Shown here in pieces: positions 1-7,920 of a stretch of DNA of 45,689 nucleotides. The notes below the pieces were generated by a model. It worked only from the letters and a program-made list of their open reading frames with translations, searched no databases and was not told the origin of the DNA. Made by a program: the position numbers and the translations under genes. Numbering within the stretch: the first letter of the stretch is position 1; each line of letters opens with the position of its first letter. Source of the stretch: Lachnospiraceae bacterium UBA7050 (GTDB lineage: Bacteria; Bacillota; Clostridia; Lachnospirales; Lachnospiraceae); NCBI GenBank assembly GCA_002493905.1, contig DLAJ01000038.1, forward strand, positions 3,398-49,086. The letters run 5' to 3'.

Positions 1-419
1 TTCTCCGGCACTTCATAGTTTTTTAGATGTTCATAGCCAGCCAGTTCTTTGTTTCCACTTGAATCAACACGGTAAACCAGTTCGTCATATCCTAAAGGAT
101 TATGCGCCCCTACCTGTGGGGTAACACCGAATTTTACGGAAATAAATCCCGGCTCTTTCTTCCCAATATCTACAATCGTTATTTCATAATCGTAAACTGC
201 TATTTCTCCCGAATAGTATTCTGAATAGAAATTCGTAACCACATTAGTGATGTCCTCAATAAATAAAGCTATGACCAGCTCATCCGTAATTTCTTCCTTT
301 GTTGTAGCATCCGCGTTGAATGTTTCTATGGTCGAATTCCTATTCCCATTAAAAATATTGAACAATAGAAATGCCAGTAAAATTAACAGACAGGCAGTTA
401 TAAACCTATACTTTTTCAT
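1..419 (-). CDS. DUF3888-like secreted or membrane-anchored protein, 3' end beyond window
   Basis: The gene opens with ATG at 419 on the minus strand and stays open for 139 codons to the window edge, so its C-terminus is missing. A GGAG ribosome binding site lies just upstream of the ATG. The N-terminus has two basic residues, then a hydrophobic stretch (FITACLLILLAFLLF), which reads as a signal peptide or signal anchor. The following part (EITDELVIALFIEDITN, VVTNFYSEYYSG, YDYEITIVDI) resembles the DUF3888 family of exported Bacillota proteins, in which a helical segment with an FYxxYY-like motif precedes beta strands. Function is unknown. It is separated from ppdK by a gene-poor, repeat-rich stretch and probably forms its own unit. 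Confidence 0.6.
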   Translation of the reverse strand, partial: MKKYRFITACLLILLAFLLFNIFNGNRNSTIETFNADATTKEEITDELVIALFIEDITNVVTNFYSEYYSGEIAVYDYEITIVDIGKKEPGFISVKFGVTPQVGAHNPLGYDELVYRVDSSGNKELAGYEHLKNYEVPE

Positions 420-490
420 AAGGCTCCATGCTTTTTATTACTATATCTACACCACGCCTATCTACAATATTCCATTAACATTTACAGTAA

Positions 491-750
491 ACAAACATGC
501 AAAACTCCAAACTATCACGAAAACTCAAATACAAACACGAAAACTCCGGGCAGTTTCCGTGTTTGTACTATATCACCCATTTTTCAACAGCCTTTTCAGA
601 CAAATCATTATGCTTTTCACCAAAAATCCGCAATATCCTACTCCCTTTGACCTTTCCGCCATATACTATCACGTAAACCTCTGACTTTTGCGTGATAGTA
701 TAATTTTGCCCCAATTGCCTCTCTATCAGCAGTATCTACAAACACGAAAA
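491..750. repeat. Cluster of degenerate ~17-20 bp direct and inverted repeats in a gene-free stretch
   Basis: The gap between 420 and 893 has no convincing gene. It holds at least six related copies of a motif close to ACWAWCACGNAAACTC. Three are direct and spaced exactly 20 bp apart, starting at 491, 511 and 531. An inverted copy ends the group, so 530-545 and 552-567 form a 16 bp hairpin with one mismatch. A second inverted pair has perfect 12 bp arms at 662-673 and 691-702. A further direct copy (TACAAACACGAAAA) lies at 737-750. Iterated sites in both orientations are typical of recombinase, transposase or regulator binding arrays. No recombinase gene is present, so this could be a remnant transposon end, an attachment site or a MITE-like element. 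Confidence 0.6.
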
Positions 751-859
751 AGCGGGGTCCACCACCCACTGTGATGAACCCCACCAAGCCTTAAAACCCT
801 TGATTTTAAGCCATTCTTCAATACTTTTTCTTGTTAGTACCCAAATTCCTATGGCATCT

Positions 860-894
860 ACAATAGAATCCCCGCTTCACGAATCTTCTATTGT
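860..894. repeat. 9 bp inverted repeat at the ppdK stop codon
   Basis: ACAATAGAA at 860-868 is mirrored by TTCTATTGT at 886-894 with a 17 nt loop. The right arm ends on the last base of the ppdK stop codon. There is no T-tract on the minus strand, so it is not a canonical intrinsic terminator. It may still be the transcript-end hairpin or the border of the neighbouring repeat region. Confidence 0.4.
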
Positions 895-3518
895 CATGAA
901 TTCTGAATAGCCGCCTGTGCCGCCGCCAGTCTCGCAATCGGTACTCTGAACGGTGAGCAGGACACATAATCCAAGCCGATATTGTGGCAGAACTCAACGG
1001 AAGAAGGATCGCCGCCGTGCTCACCACAGATACCGCAGTGAATCGTCGGTCTTGTTTCCTTGCCCTTCTTGATCGCCATCTCCATTAAGAGACCGACACC
1101 ATTGCGGTCAAGCTTAGCAAACGGATCGTTCTCAAAAATCTTCGCCTTGTAATATGCCTCAAGGAACTTGCCTGCATCATCACGAGAGAAGCCGTACGTC
1201 ATCTGCGTTAAGTCATTCGTACCAAAGCAGAAGAATTCTGCTTCCTTCGCAATATCGCCTGCGGTCAATGCCGCTCTCGGAATCTCGATCATCGTGCCGA
1301 CTTCGTATTTTAAGTCAATACCGGATGCTGCGATCTCTGCGTCCGCAGTCTCTACAACATTTTTCTTGACATATTTTAACTCTTTGTCATCACCGATCAG
1401 CGGAATCATAATTTCCGGCTTTACGTTCCATTCCGGATGCGCCTTCTGCACATTGATTGCTGCGCGGATAACTGCCTGTGTCTGCATTCTCGCAATCTCA
1501 GGGAACGTAACGGTCAGACGGCAGCCTCTGTGACCCATCATCGGGTTCATCTCATGCAGAGTCGCAATGAATTTGCGGATCTCATCCATCGTCTTGCCCT
1601 TGGCGTCCGCAAGCTTTCTGATATCTTCTTCCTCTGTCGGAACGAACTCATGCAGAGGCGGGTCAAGAAAACGGATTGTAACCGGGTCACCTTCCATCGC
1701 TTCAAACAGTTTCTCAAAGTCGCCCTGCTGAAGCGGTAAGAGCTTCGCAAGCGCTTCTTCTCTTTCTTCCAGTGTATCGGAACAGATCATCTCGCGGAAC
1801 GCATCAATACGGTGGCCGCCGAAGAACATATGCTCGGTACGGCACAGACCGATACCTTCTGCGCCAAGCTCTCTTGCTTTTTTCGCATCTGCAGGCGTGT
1901 CTGCATTCGTACGTACCTTCAGTGTGCGGTACTTGTCCGCCCACTCCATGATTCTTCCGAACTCACCCGCAATCGTTGCATCCACAGTCGGAATCGCACG
2001 ATCATAAATATTTCCGGTCGTGCCGTCAAACGAAATAATATCGCCCTCATGGAACTCCTGATCGCCGATACGGAAAACCTTATGCGCTTCATCCATAGCA
2101 ATCGCCGAACAGCCGGATACGCAGCAGGCACCCATACCGCGGGCAACGACTGCCGCATGGCTCGTCATACCGCCGCGCACGGTCAAAATACCCTGCGCCG
2201 CTTTCATACCCTCAATATCCTCAGGGGAGGTCTCCAAGCGGACAAGGACAACCTTCTCTCCCTTTGCCGCCCACCTTTTTGCATCCTCAGCAGTAAAGAC
2301 GATCTTACCGCATGCCGCGCCCGGTGCAGCCGCAAGTCCCTTCGCAACCGGAACTGCCTTGCTGATCACATAGGAATCAAACTGCGGGTGCAGCAGTGAG
2401 TCTAAGTTTCTCGGGTCGATCATGCTGACTGCTTTCTTCTCGTCGATCATGCCTTCGTCTACCAGATCACAGGCAATCTTAAGAGCCGCCTTCGCTGTAC
2501 GCTTCCCGTTTCTTGTCTGTAACATATACAGATGCCGGTCCTCAATCGTAAACTCCATATCCTGCATATCGCGGTAATGATTTTCAAGCGTATTGCAGAT
2601 CTGCGTAAACTGCTCATAAACCTCCGGCATGATCTGCTTGAGCTGATCGATCGGCTGCGGAGTGCGGACACCCGCAACGACATCCTCGCCCTGCGCATTT
2701 AATAAGAACTCGCCCATCAGCTGCTTTTCGCCAGTCGCCGGATTTCTCGTAAAGGCAACGCCCGTACCGGACGTATCTCCCATATTACCGAATGCCATCA
2801 TCTGAACATTGACCGCCGTACCCCAGCTATAAGGAATATCGTTATCGCGGCGGTATACATTGGCACGGGGATTGTCCCATGAACGGAATACTGCTTCAAT
2901 CGCTCCGACAAGCTGCTCCTTCGGATCACTCGGAAAATCCTTTCCGATCTTGCTCTTATATTCCTGTTTGAACTGGTCTGCAAGCTGCTTTAAGTCATCC
3001 GCCGTCAACTCAACATCCTGCTTCACACCGCGCTCTAATTTCATACGGTCGATCAGTTCCTCAAAATACTTCTTTCCGACCTCCATAACAACATCGGAAT
3101 ACATCTGGATAAATCTGCGGTAGCAGTCCCAAGCCCAGCGGGGATTTCCCGACTTCTTGGCAAGGACCTCAACAACTTCCTCGTTTAAGCCAAGGTTTAA
3201 GATTGTATCCATCATGCCGGGCATGGATGCACGCGCGCCGGAACGGACAGATACCAAAAGGGGATTTTCCTTATCGCCAAACTTCTTGCCGGTAATTTCC
3301 TGCATCTGGTCGATATAATCCATGATCTGCCCCATGATCTCATCATTGATCTTACGGCCGTCCTCATAATACTTCGTACAAGCCTCTGTCGTGATCGTAA
3401 ATCCCTGTGGTACAGGAAGTCCCAGATTGGTCATCTCGGCAAGATTTGCGCCCTTACCGCCGAGAAGATTTCTCATATCTGCGTTGCCTTCCTTAAATAG
3501 GTAAACCCATTTTGCCAT
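894..3518 (-). CDS. ppdK: Pyruvate, phosphate dikinase
   Basis: PPDK interconverts pyruvate, ATP and phosphate with phosphoenolpyruvate, AMP and pyrophosphate in the cytoplasm. Anaerobic clostridia often use it in glycolysis. From MAKWVYLF the product is 874 aa, the usual bacterial length. The N-terminal ATP-binding domain begins with NLLGGKGANLAEM. The swivelling phosphohistidine domain has GGMTSHAAVVARG, with the phosphorylated His at about 454. The C-terminal PEP-binding barrel ends with CGICGEHGGD, with the catalytic Cys at 831, matching the well-studied clostridial enzyme. The start at 3518 was chosen over an in-frame ATG 30 codons upstream because a GGGGGA ribosome binding site lies about 9 nt ahead of it and the extra 30 residues are not family-like. 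It has its own promoter and hairpin-rich leader. Confidence 0.97.
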   Translation of the reverse strand: MAKWVYLFKEGNADMRNLLGGKGANLAEMTNLGLPVPQGFTITTEACTKYYEDGRKINDEIMGQIMDYIDQMQEITGKKFGDKENPLLVSVRSGARASMPGMMDTILNLGLNEEVVEVLAKKSGNPRWAWDCYRRFIQMYSDVVMEVGKKYFEELIDRMKLERGVKQDVELTADDLKQLADQFKQEYKSKIGKDFPSDPKEQLVGAIEAVFRSWDNPRANVYRRDNDIPYSWGTAVNVQMMAFGNMGDTSGTGVAFTRNPATGEKQLMGEFLLNAQGEDVVAGVRTPQPIDQLKQIMPEVYEQFTQICNTLENHYRDMQDMEFTIEDRHLYMLQTRNGKRTAKAALKIACDLVDEGMIDEKKAVSMIDPRNLDSLLHPQFDSYVISKAVPVAKGLAAAPGAACGKIVFTAEDAKRWAAKGEKVVLVRLETSPEDIEGMKAAQGILTVRGGMTSHAAVVARGMGACCVSGCSAIAMDEAHKVFRIGDQEFHEGDIISFDGTTGNIYDRAIPTVDATIAGEFGRIMEWADKYRTLKVRTNADTPADAKKARELGAEGIGLCRTEHMFFGGHRIDAFREMICSDTLEEREEALAKLLPLQQGDFEKLFEAMEGDPVTIRFLDPPLHEFVPTEEEDIRKLADAKGKTMDEIRKFIATLHEMNPMMGHRGCRLTVTFPEIARMQTQAVIRAAINVQKAHPEWNVKPEIMIPLIGDDKELKYVKKNVVETADAEIAASGIDLKYEVGTMIEIPRAALTAGDIAKEAEFFCFGTNDLTQMTYGFSRDDAGKFLEAYYKAKIFENDPFAKLDRNGVGLLMEMAIKKGKETRPTIHCGICGEHGGDPSSVEFCHNIGLDYVSCSPFRVPIARLAAAQAAIQNS

Positions 3519-3559
3519 TCTGCATGTCCCCCTTTGAACATTATGATAATGAATGATAA

Positions 3560-3603
3560 CCGGATAAAACCTCTTTATCCGGCCGACAGGAATATTTTTC
3601 CTG
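3560..3603 (-). other. Two leader hairpins upstream of ppdK
   Basis: Between the predicted ppdK promoter and its ribosome binding site are two adjacent stem-loops. One has perfect 9 bp arms (CCGGATAAA at 3560-3568, TTTATCCGG at 3574-3582). The other has 6 bp arms (CAGGAA at 3587-3592, TTCCTG at 3598-3603). Neither is followed by a T-run on the minus strand. They could stabilise the mRNA or form part of a regulatory leader. I recognise no known riboswitch class. Confidence 0.4.
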
Positions 3604-3616
3604 CACACATGGGTAA

Positions 3617-3645
3617 ATTATACCATAAATTTGTATATATTTCCA
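3617..3645 (-). promoter_or_regulatory. Predicted sigma-A promoter of ppdK
   Basis: On the minus strand a perfect -10 (TATAAT, 3617-3622) follows a weak -35 (TGGAAA, 3640-3645) with 17 bp spacing. Transcription would start about 90 nt before the ppdK start codon and include the two leader hairpins. Confidence 0.6.
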
Positions 3646-3731
3646 CTTCTATCTGACAGTTTTTTGGCAAATTTTATGTAAAAACAAAAATTCGCCCGTT
3701 ATCCATCAGCCGGCTGTTTCAATCCACAGCA

Positions 3732-3845
3732 TCACAAATAATCCTTAATGCGGATATCTTTTCCTGCCCTGCGCATGAAAATAACCGTTCCAAAAAGCAG
3801 AGCCAGAACTCCAACAAACCATAAACCTTTCTTTTTCCTCTTCAT
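3732..3845 (-). CDS. Small single-span membrane protein, 37 aa
   Basis: The short frame starts with ATG at 3845, seven nt after a strong AGGAGG-type ribosome binding site. It encodes a basic N-terminus (MKRKKKG), one hydrophobic span (LWFVGVLALLFGTVIF) and a short basic tail (MRRAGKDIRIKDYL). The layout fits a small integral membrane protein. I do not recognise a family. A longer reading from 3962 is open but lacks a ribosome binding site and gives an atypical sequence. It follows a DUF3592 remnant on the same strand and may have been co-transcribed with it. Confidence 0.45.
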   Translation of the reverse strand: MKRKKKGLWFVGVLALLFGTVIFMRRAGKDIRIKDYL

Positions 3846-3921
3846 AATCATCCCTCCTGTCCCAAAGTCCACTTTTGACTCCCTGTATATCCTTCCATCA
3901 CATCGATTTCTCCCGCTCCAT

Positions 3922-4080
3922 CTACATCTCTGCTGCGGCATTACCCGGATTCTGCCTGTCATAATAAATCACGATCTTATCGCCGGTATTCAACTGATGC
4001 ACACTCTTTCGATATAGGGATTCAAAGCTTGCTTCATGCATATTGGTTCCGTCATAATAAGAATATGTAAGGCCCTCCCT
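3922..4080 (-). pseudogene. DUF3592-like fragment lacking a start and N-terminus
   Basis: A 52-codon open stretch on the minus strand reads GLTYSYYDGTNMHEASF, then LNTGDKIVIYYDRQNPGNA, and ends at TAG (3922-3924). This matches the core of DUF3592 domains, where a V-Y-x-Y strand and a G-x-x-y strand precede a G-D-x-V-x-I-x-Y-D-x-x-N-P signature. There is no ATG before the first conserved strand, an in-frame TGA sits at 4081-4083, and the N-terminal membrane segment usual for the family is absent. It looks like the 3' remnant of a gene truncated by deletion next to the transglycosylase. A short product from the internal ATG (NM in the motif above) cannot be excluded. Confidence 0.5.
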
Positions 4081-4100
4081 TCAAAAATACATCATCCTCA

Positions 4101-4721
4101 CTATTCCGCCGCCAGACGCGCATTCGGGTTATAGTACCCCGGACATTTCAGCGTATACACCAGCGCCTGCGACTGGCTCTCATCCAGCTCAGAAGCCGGC
4201 ACCCCATAATAGTGCTGTGCCGCTTCCTCAATCCCATAACAGCCCTCTCCAAAATAGACCACATTACAATACAATTCCAAAATTTCTTCTTTGGTGAACA
4301 TCCGCTCTAAATCAAACGCCACAAACAGTTCCGCTACCTTGCGCTCCAGCTGCTTGTCTCCGGAAAAATATAGATTTTTCGCAAGCTGCTGTGTAATCGT
4401 GCTGCCGCCTTCCACATACCGCCCTGCCTGAAGATCGTGCCACGCCGCGCGCATAACAGCGAACAGGTCGATTCCTGAATGCTGGTAAAAATTCCGGTCT
4501 TCCCGATAAATCAGTTCGTCCAGAAACGTTTCCGATATACGGTCTACCGTTATATAGTCTTCTGCGTTCCTGATCTCCCCCGTTTTTTCCTCTATGCTTT
4601 GGACAAACACAGCATCCTGATACATACGGTATCCCGTAACTGCATAATGCCCGATCACAACCGCACAGGTAAGCATCAGCAGAATCACCATGACTCCTGC
4701 AAAACGCAACAGCCTTTTCAT
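4101..4721 (-). CDS. Monofunctional peptidoglycan glycosyltransferase (GT51)
   Basis: This enzyme polymerises lipid II into glycan strands on the outer face of the membrane. The 206 aa product starts MKRLLRFAG behind AGGAGG. It has one N-terminal transmembrane helix (residues about 8-25), then a GT51 domain without a penicillin-binding transpeptidase domain. Family motifs are clear: YREDRNFYQHSGID with the catalytic Glu at about 74, GGSTITQQLAKNLYF, RKVAELFVAFDLER and ILELYCNVVYFGEGCYGIEEA. The second catalytic Glu is expected within EGGSTI. An upstream in-frame ATG (MWADTTGG) has no ribosome binding site. Calling it mgt or mtgA would be reasonable, but the clostridial naming is not fixed. 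Confidence 0.92.
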   Translation of the reverse strand: MKRLLRFAGVMVILLMLTCAVVIGHYAVTGYRMYQDAVFVQSIEEKTGEIRNAEDYITVDRISETFLDELIYREDRNFYQHSGIDLFAVMRAAWHDLQAGRYVEGGSTITQQLAKNLYFSGDKQLERKVAELFVAFDLERMFTKEEILELYCNVVYFGEGCYGIEEAAQHYYGVPASELDESQSQALVYTLKCPGYYNPNARLAAE

Positions 4722-4856
4722 AGAATTTCCTCCTGTCGTATCCGCCCACACCGGGCCGGTATTCCCTAACTGAGTTTATTCTATAAAAAGGCTGTATCTC
4801 ACGCCATCGTATCAGCTTACGCCGGTCTGACAATTTTGTAAGACGAAAGAAGAAGA

Positions 4857-6245
4857 CTAAAACGTAAATTTATCCGCAAAATATTCCTCCAGCTTCCCGA
4901 TCTCAACGCGCTCCTGCGCCATCGAATCACGGAAGCGCACAGTCACACAATGATCGGTCTCCGAATCAAAATCATAAGTAATGCAGAACGGCGTTCCGAT
5001 CTCGTCCTGCCTGCGGTAACGTTTCCCAATATTTCCGCGGTCATCAAACTCACAGTTATACTTTTTGCAGAGCTTCTCAAAAATAGGCTCCGCGCCCTCA
5101 TTTAGCTTTTTTGAAAGAGGAAGCACGGCAATCTTCACCGGTGCCAGTGCCGGATGGAAATGCAGGACCGTACGCACATCGCCCCCGTCGATTTCCTCCT
5201 CGTCATAAGCGCCGCAGAGTACCGCTAAGAACAGCCTCTCCACACCGAGCGAAGGTTCTATGACATAAGGAATATATTTCTCATTCTTACTATCGTCAAA
5301 ATAAGACATATCCTCGCCGGACACTGTCTGGTGCTGCGTCAGGTCATAATTGGTTCTATCTGCAATTCCCCACAGTTCTCCCCAGCCAAACGGGAATAAA
5401 AACTCAATATCCGTCGTCGCCTTGGAATAGAAAGAAAGCTCCTCCGGATCGTGATCACGCACACGCATTTCCTCTTCTTTCATCCCCAGACTCTTCAGGA
5501 AATCAATGCAATACTTCTTCCAATATGCAAACCATTCAAGGTCCGTATCCGGCTCGCAGAAAAATTCCATTTCCATCTGCTCAAACTCCCGCACACGGAA
5601 AATGAAATTGCCCGGGGTGATCTCGTTTCTGAACGATTTGCCCACCTGACAGATACCAAACGGAATCTTTTTGCGGGATGTTCTCTGCACATTCTTAAAA
5701 TTCACAAAAATACCCTGTGCGGTTTCAGGCCGCAGATATACCGTGTTCTTTGCATCCTCAGTAACACCCTGAAACGTCTTAAACATCAAATTGAATTGCC
5801 TGATGTCAGTAAAATTATGTTTGCCGCAGGTCGGACACGGTATCTGATGTTCTTCAATGAAATCTCTCATTTTCTGCTGGCTCCAGCCGTCCACGGAACT
5901 GTCAAGCTTCATTCCCTGTTCTGCCACAAAATCCTCAATGATCTTATCCGCCCGGAATCTCTCGTGACATTCCCGGCAGTCCATCAACGGATCGGAAAAG
6001 CTGCCCAGATGACCGGAAGCAACCCATGTCTGCGGATTCATCAGAATTGCGCAGTCAACACCTACGTTGTAAGGACTCTCCACAACAAATTTCTGCCACC
6101 ACGCCTTCTTGATGTTGTTCTTAAGTTCGACACCCAGATTCCCAAAATCCCATGTATTGGCTAGTCCGCCGTAAATTTCAGAACCGGGATAAACAAATCC
6201 TCTCGCCTTAGACAGGGCAACGATTTTCTCCATTGTTTTTTCCAT
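4857..6245 (-). CDS. glyQS: Glycyl-tRNA synthetase, class II homodimer type
   Basis: GlyRS charges tRNA-Gly with glycine. This is the single-chain alpha2 form (462 aa), not the alpha2beta2 form. It begins MEKTMEKIVALSKARGFVYPGSEIYGG, the usual start of this family, with AGGAG seven nt upstream. The class II core includes RPETAQGIFVNFKN, FGICQVGKSFRNEITPGNF (motif 2) and a late motif 3 region (EPSLGVERL). Zinc-binding-like cysteines occur in the insertion (CRECHERF, CPTCGKHNF). The C-terminal anticodon domain includes GNIGKRYRRQDEIGTPFC. It lies 28 nt after a lipoprotein gene, with which it likely shares a transcript. No T-box leader is visible ahead of that pair. Confidence 0.96.
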   Translation of the reverse strand: MEKTMEKIVALSKARGFVYPGSEIYGGLANTWDFGNLGVELKNNIKKAWWQKFVVESPYNVGVDCAILMNPQTWVASGHLGSFSDPLMDCRECHERFRADKIIEDFVAEQGMKLDSSVDGWSQQKMRDFIEEHQIPCPTCGKHNFTDIRQFNLMFKTFQGVTEDAKNTVYLRPETAQGIFVNFKNVQRTSRKKIPFGICQVGKSFRNEITPGNFIFRVREFEQMEMEFFCEPDTDLEWFAYWKKYCIDFLKSLGMKEEEMRVRDHDPEELSFYSKATTDIEFLFPFGWGELWGIADRTNYDLTQHQTVSGEDMSYFDDSKNEKYIPYVIEPSLGVERLFLAVLCGAYDEEEIDGGDVRTVLHFHPALAPVKIAVLPLSKKLNEGAEPIFEKLCKKYNCEFDDRGNIGKRYRRQDEIGTPFCITYDFDSETDHCVTVRFRDSMAQERVEIGKLEEYFADKFTF

Positions 6246-6273
6246 ACTTTTTTCTCCTTTTGAACATCATTTC

Positions 6274-6918
6274 TTAATATATGATCACATGCAGCGACGC
6301 CTCGCTGTCTGTCGCGACCTCCCCGTCCTCTACAAGTATATCGCCTTCGCCGATATAATAAATTGTACTCCCGTGGATGCGGATGTTCGAATCATCATCC
6401 GTGATGAGCACACGATAATTCTGTTCTTTATCAAGCTCGCTTAAAGCGATCGTACGATTAGGGTCATGCGCATCCACAAGCGTCAGATTGGCTGGAAGCG
6501 TAAAGCGGCGCACGCCCTCCTCCGGCGTCTCCCCGCAGAAAAACTGGGCGCCGTTAAATTTCTCATAGTCCTCTGCCTCCTTATAAGACAGAGAAACCCG
6601 CACAACACCGTCCGTAATTGTGCATTCCCTGATCTCAATGCCGCCTACGCCCATCTGCGCGTTGTAGTCTTCCACTTCGGCGTTCAGCATTGCCTCAAAA
6701 TCCGTAAAGCTGTAACGGCTTTCATCAAAATCCTCGCAGATATAGCCAATCAGCCCGTTTTCTCTTGTAAGGATCACGGTATTGGTATCTGCGGTAAAAG
6801 AATCCGCCTTTTCCGCTTCCCCGCCCCCCTGTCCGGACTGCGCACAGCCGGTGAGCATCCATACCGCAGACAGCACGATGATAAATTTTCTTAGCGCATG
6901 AGCCTTTACCCTATTCAT
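6274..6918 (-). CDS. Lipoprotein of unknown function upstream of glyQS
   Basis: The 214 aa product has a type II signal peptide: a basic N-terminus, a hydrophobic core and the lipobox LTGC with Cys at about 25. It should therefore be anchored to the outer face of the membrane. The mature part starts with a Gly/Glu-rich linker, then a soluble alpha/beta domain without recognisable catalytic motifs and with many acidic residues. The ATG follows GGAG by 9 nt. It is the first gene after a strong promoter and is followed within 28 nt by glyQS, which suggests an operon without an obvious functional link. Proteins of this sort are common in Lachnospiraceae and usually uncharacterised. Confidence 0.8.
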   Translation of the reverse strand: MNRVKAHALRKFIIVLSAVWMLTGCAQSGQGGGEAEKADSFTADTNTVILTRENGLIGYICEDFDESRYSFTDFEAMLNAEVEDYNAQMGVGGIEIRECTITDGVVRVSLSYKEAEDYEKFNGAQFFCGETPEEGVRRFTLPANLTLVDAHDPNRTIALSELDKEQNYRVLITDDDSNIRIHGSTIYYIGEGDILVEDGEVATDSEASLHVIIY

Positions 6919-6950
6919 CCGACAGTTCTCCTCACTTTAGCTGACTTCTT

Positions 6951-6979
6951 ATTATATATAAAAAAGTATGGTATTTCAA
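6951..6979 (-). promoter_or_regulatory. Predicted promoter of the lipoprotein-glyQS unit
   Basis: On the minus strand TTGAAA (6974-6979) is followed by 17 bp and a perfect TATAAT (6951-6956). The expected start site lies roughly 30 nt before the lipoprotein start codon, so there is no room for a T-box. Confidence 0.75.
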
Positions 6980-7074
6980 CCTCTAATTTATGCCGTTCAT
7001 GCTTACTTATCGCATATAAAGTGATTGAATCTGCAAAACAGGATAAACATAAAACCGCCTCCGCATCTCATCTG

Positions 7075-7764
7075 TCAGACATTGTACTTCGTGATCACCC
7101 TTTCCAGACGCACACCGAGCGGACGCCACATCAGCAGCAAAAAAATAACATTAGATACAGAATATAGGATCGTGAATGGAGCCGCTGCCAGAAGCGCTGC
7201 CGCATACAGCTTTGGTTCAAAAGAAGACTGACTCCACAGAACGGTCCAGACATCCATGATAACAGAATAAAACGCTCCCGCAAACACGGCATAAAGAACA
7301 AGTGCAATTCTGCTTCTTTTTAGCGGCTTATGACAGATTCCAGCAAGCATGCCGATCAAGCCGAAGGATACCATCTGAAACGGCGTCCACGGTCCCTGCC
7401 CGAAGTAAAAATTCGACAGCAGCGCCGTAAATGCGCCGCATAAAAAGCCGGCCTCCGCACCAAAATACATGCCTGCCATCACAATCACTGCCGTCATCGG
7501 CTTAAATGCCGGCACGGCCGCAAACAAAAAACGCCCTGACACAGAAAGCGCCGTCATCACGGAAATGAGCACTATGCGTCTGATATGCGTATTCCTCCGG
7601 TCAAAACTGTAAAGGATGGCCAGGCAGGCCAGAACCGCTATTCCAAACGAGATCCACGCATAGCGCTTTTCCTGAAAAACAACGGAGCCAAGCACCAAAA
7701 GCAAAACGCTGCCGATAAACAGGAACCATATTGAACTCCTTTTTTTCACTGCCGTCTGTCCCAT
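7075..7764 (-). CDS. ECF transporter S component, probably for cobalamin
   Basis: S components capture a vitamin at the membrane and dock onto the EcfA-EcfA'-EcfT module. The 229 aa product is strongly hydrophobic with about seven predicted spans. The block RIVLISVMTALSVSGRFLFA, then FKPMTAVIVMAGMYFG and GFLCGAFTALLSNFYFGQGPW, is typical of one clade of ECF substrate-binding proteins. It is the last gene of an operon containing EcfT, a fused EcfAA', a transcobalamin-like protein and a DUF4430 lipoprotein, all downstream of a cobalamin riboswitch. Cobalamin is therefore the best substrate guess, though specificity cannot be read from the protein alone. The N-terminal 60 residues carry two extra hydrophobic spans before the core. 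Confidence 0.82.
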   Translation of the reverse strand: MGQTAVKKRSSIWFLFIGSVLLLVLGSVVFQEKRYAWISFGIAVLACLAILYSFDRRNTHIRRIVLISVMTALSVSGRFLFAAVPAFKPMTAVIVMAGMYFGAEAGFLCGAFTALLSNFYFGQGPWTPFQMVSFGLIGMLAGICHKPLKRSRIALVLYAVFAGAFYSVIMDVWTVLWSQSSFEPKLYAAALLAAAPFTILYSVSNVIFLLLMWRPLGVRLERVITKYNV

Positions 7765-7800
7765 CTCTTCCTGCCTTTCCGTCTGACCCTTCTGCTTCCC

Positions 7801-7920
7801 GCCCCTATGCGCCTGTCTCCTTGGCTACCGCCCCTATGCGCCGGTCTCTTTGGCTCCCGCCCTTATGCACCTGCCTCTTCGGGTCCCTGTTCCTATGCGC
7901 CTGCCTCTTTAGCCTCTATG
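7801..7920 (-). repeat. Minisatellite of 29-30 bp units between ecfA and the S-component gene
   Basis: Four tandem, imperfect copies share a TATGCGCC-containing core. The cores start at 7806, 7835, 7864 and 7894, and a degenerate fifth is at 7917. The array lies between the ecfAA' stop codon and the S-component start and is G-rich on the transcribed strand. It is not translated: the readings are interrupted by stops in most units. It looks like slippage-generated expansion of intergenic DNA and could differ in copy number between strains. Confidence 0.8.

Noticed and set aside
247..684. Plus-strand 145-codon frame across the left repeat region
   Set aside because: It overlaps the DUF3888-like gene antisense and then the repeat array. 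It has no ribosome binding site or protein-like character.
5451..6164. Long plus-strand open frame opposite glyQS
   Set aside because: It is the antisense shadow of a clearly conserved synthetase, with no ribosome binding site or domain.
6919..7074. T-box leader for the glyQS operon
   Set aside because: The predicted promoter leaves only about 30 nt before the first start codon, and no T-box sequence or terminator/antiterminator pair is visible.
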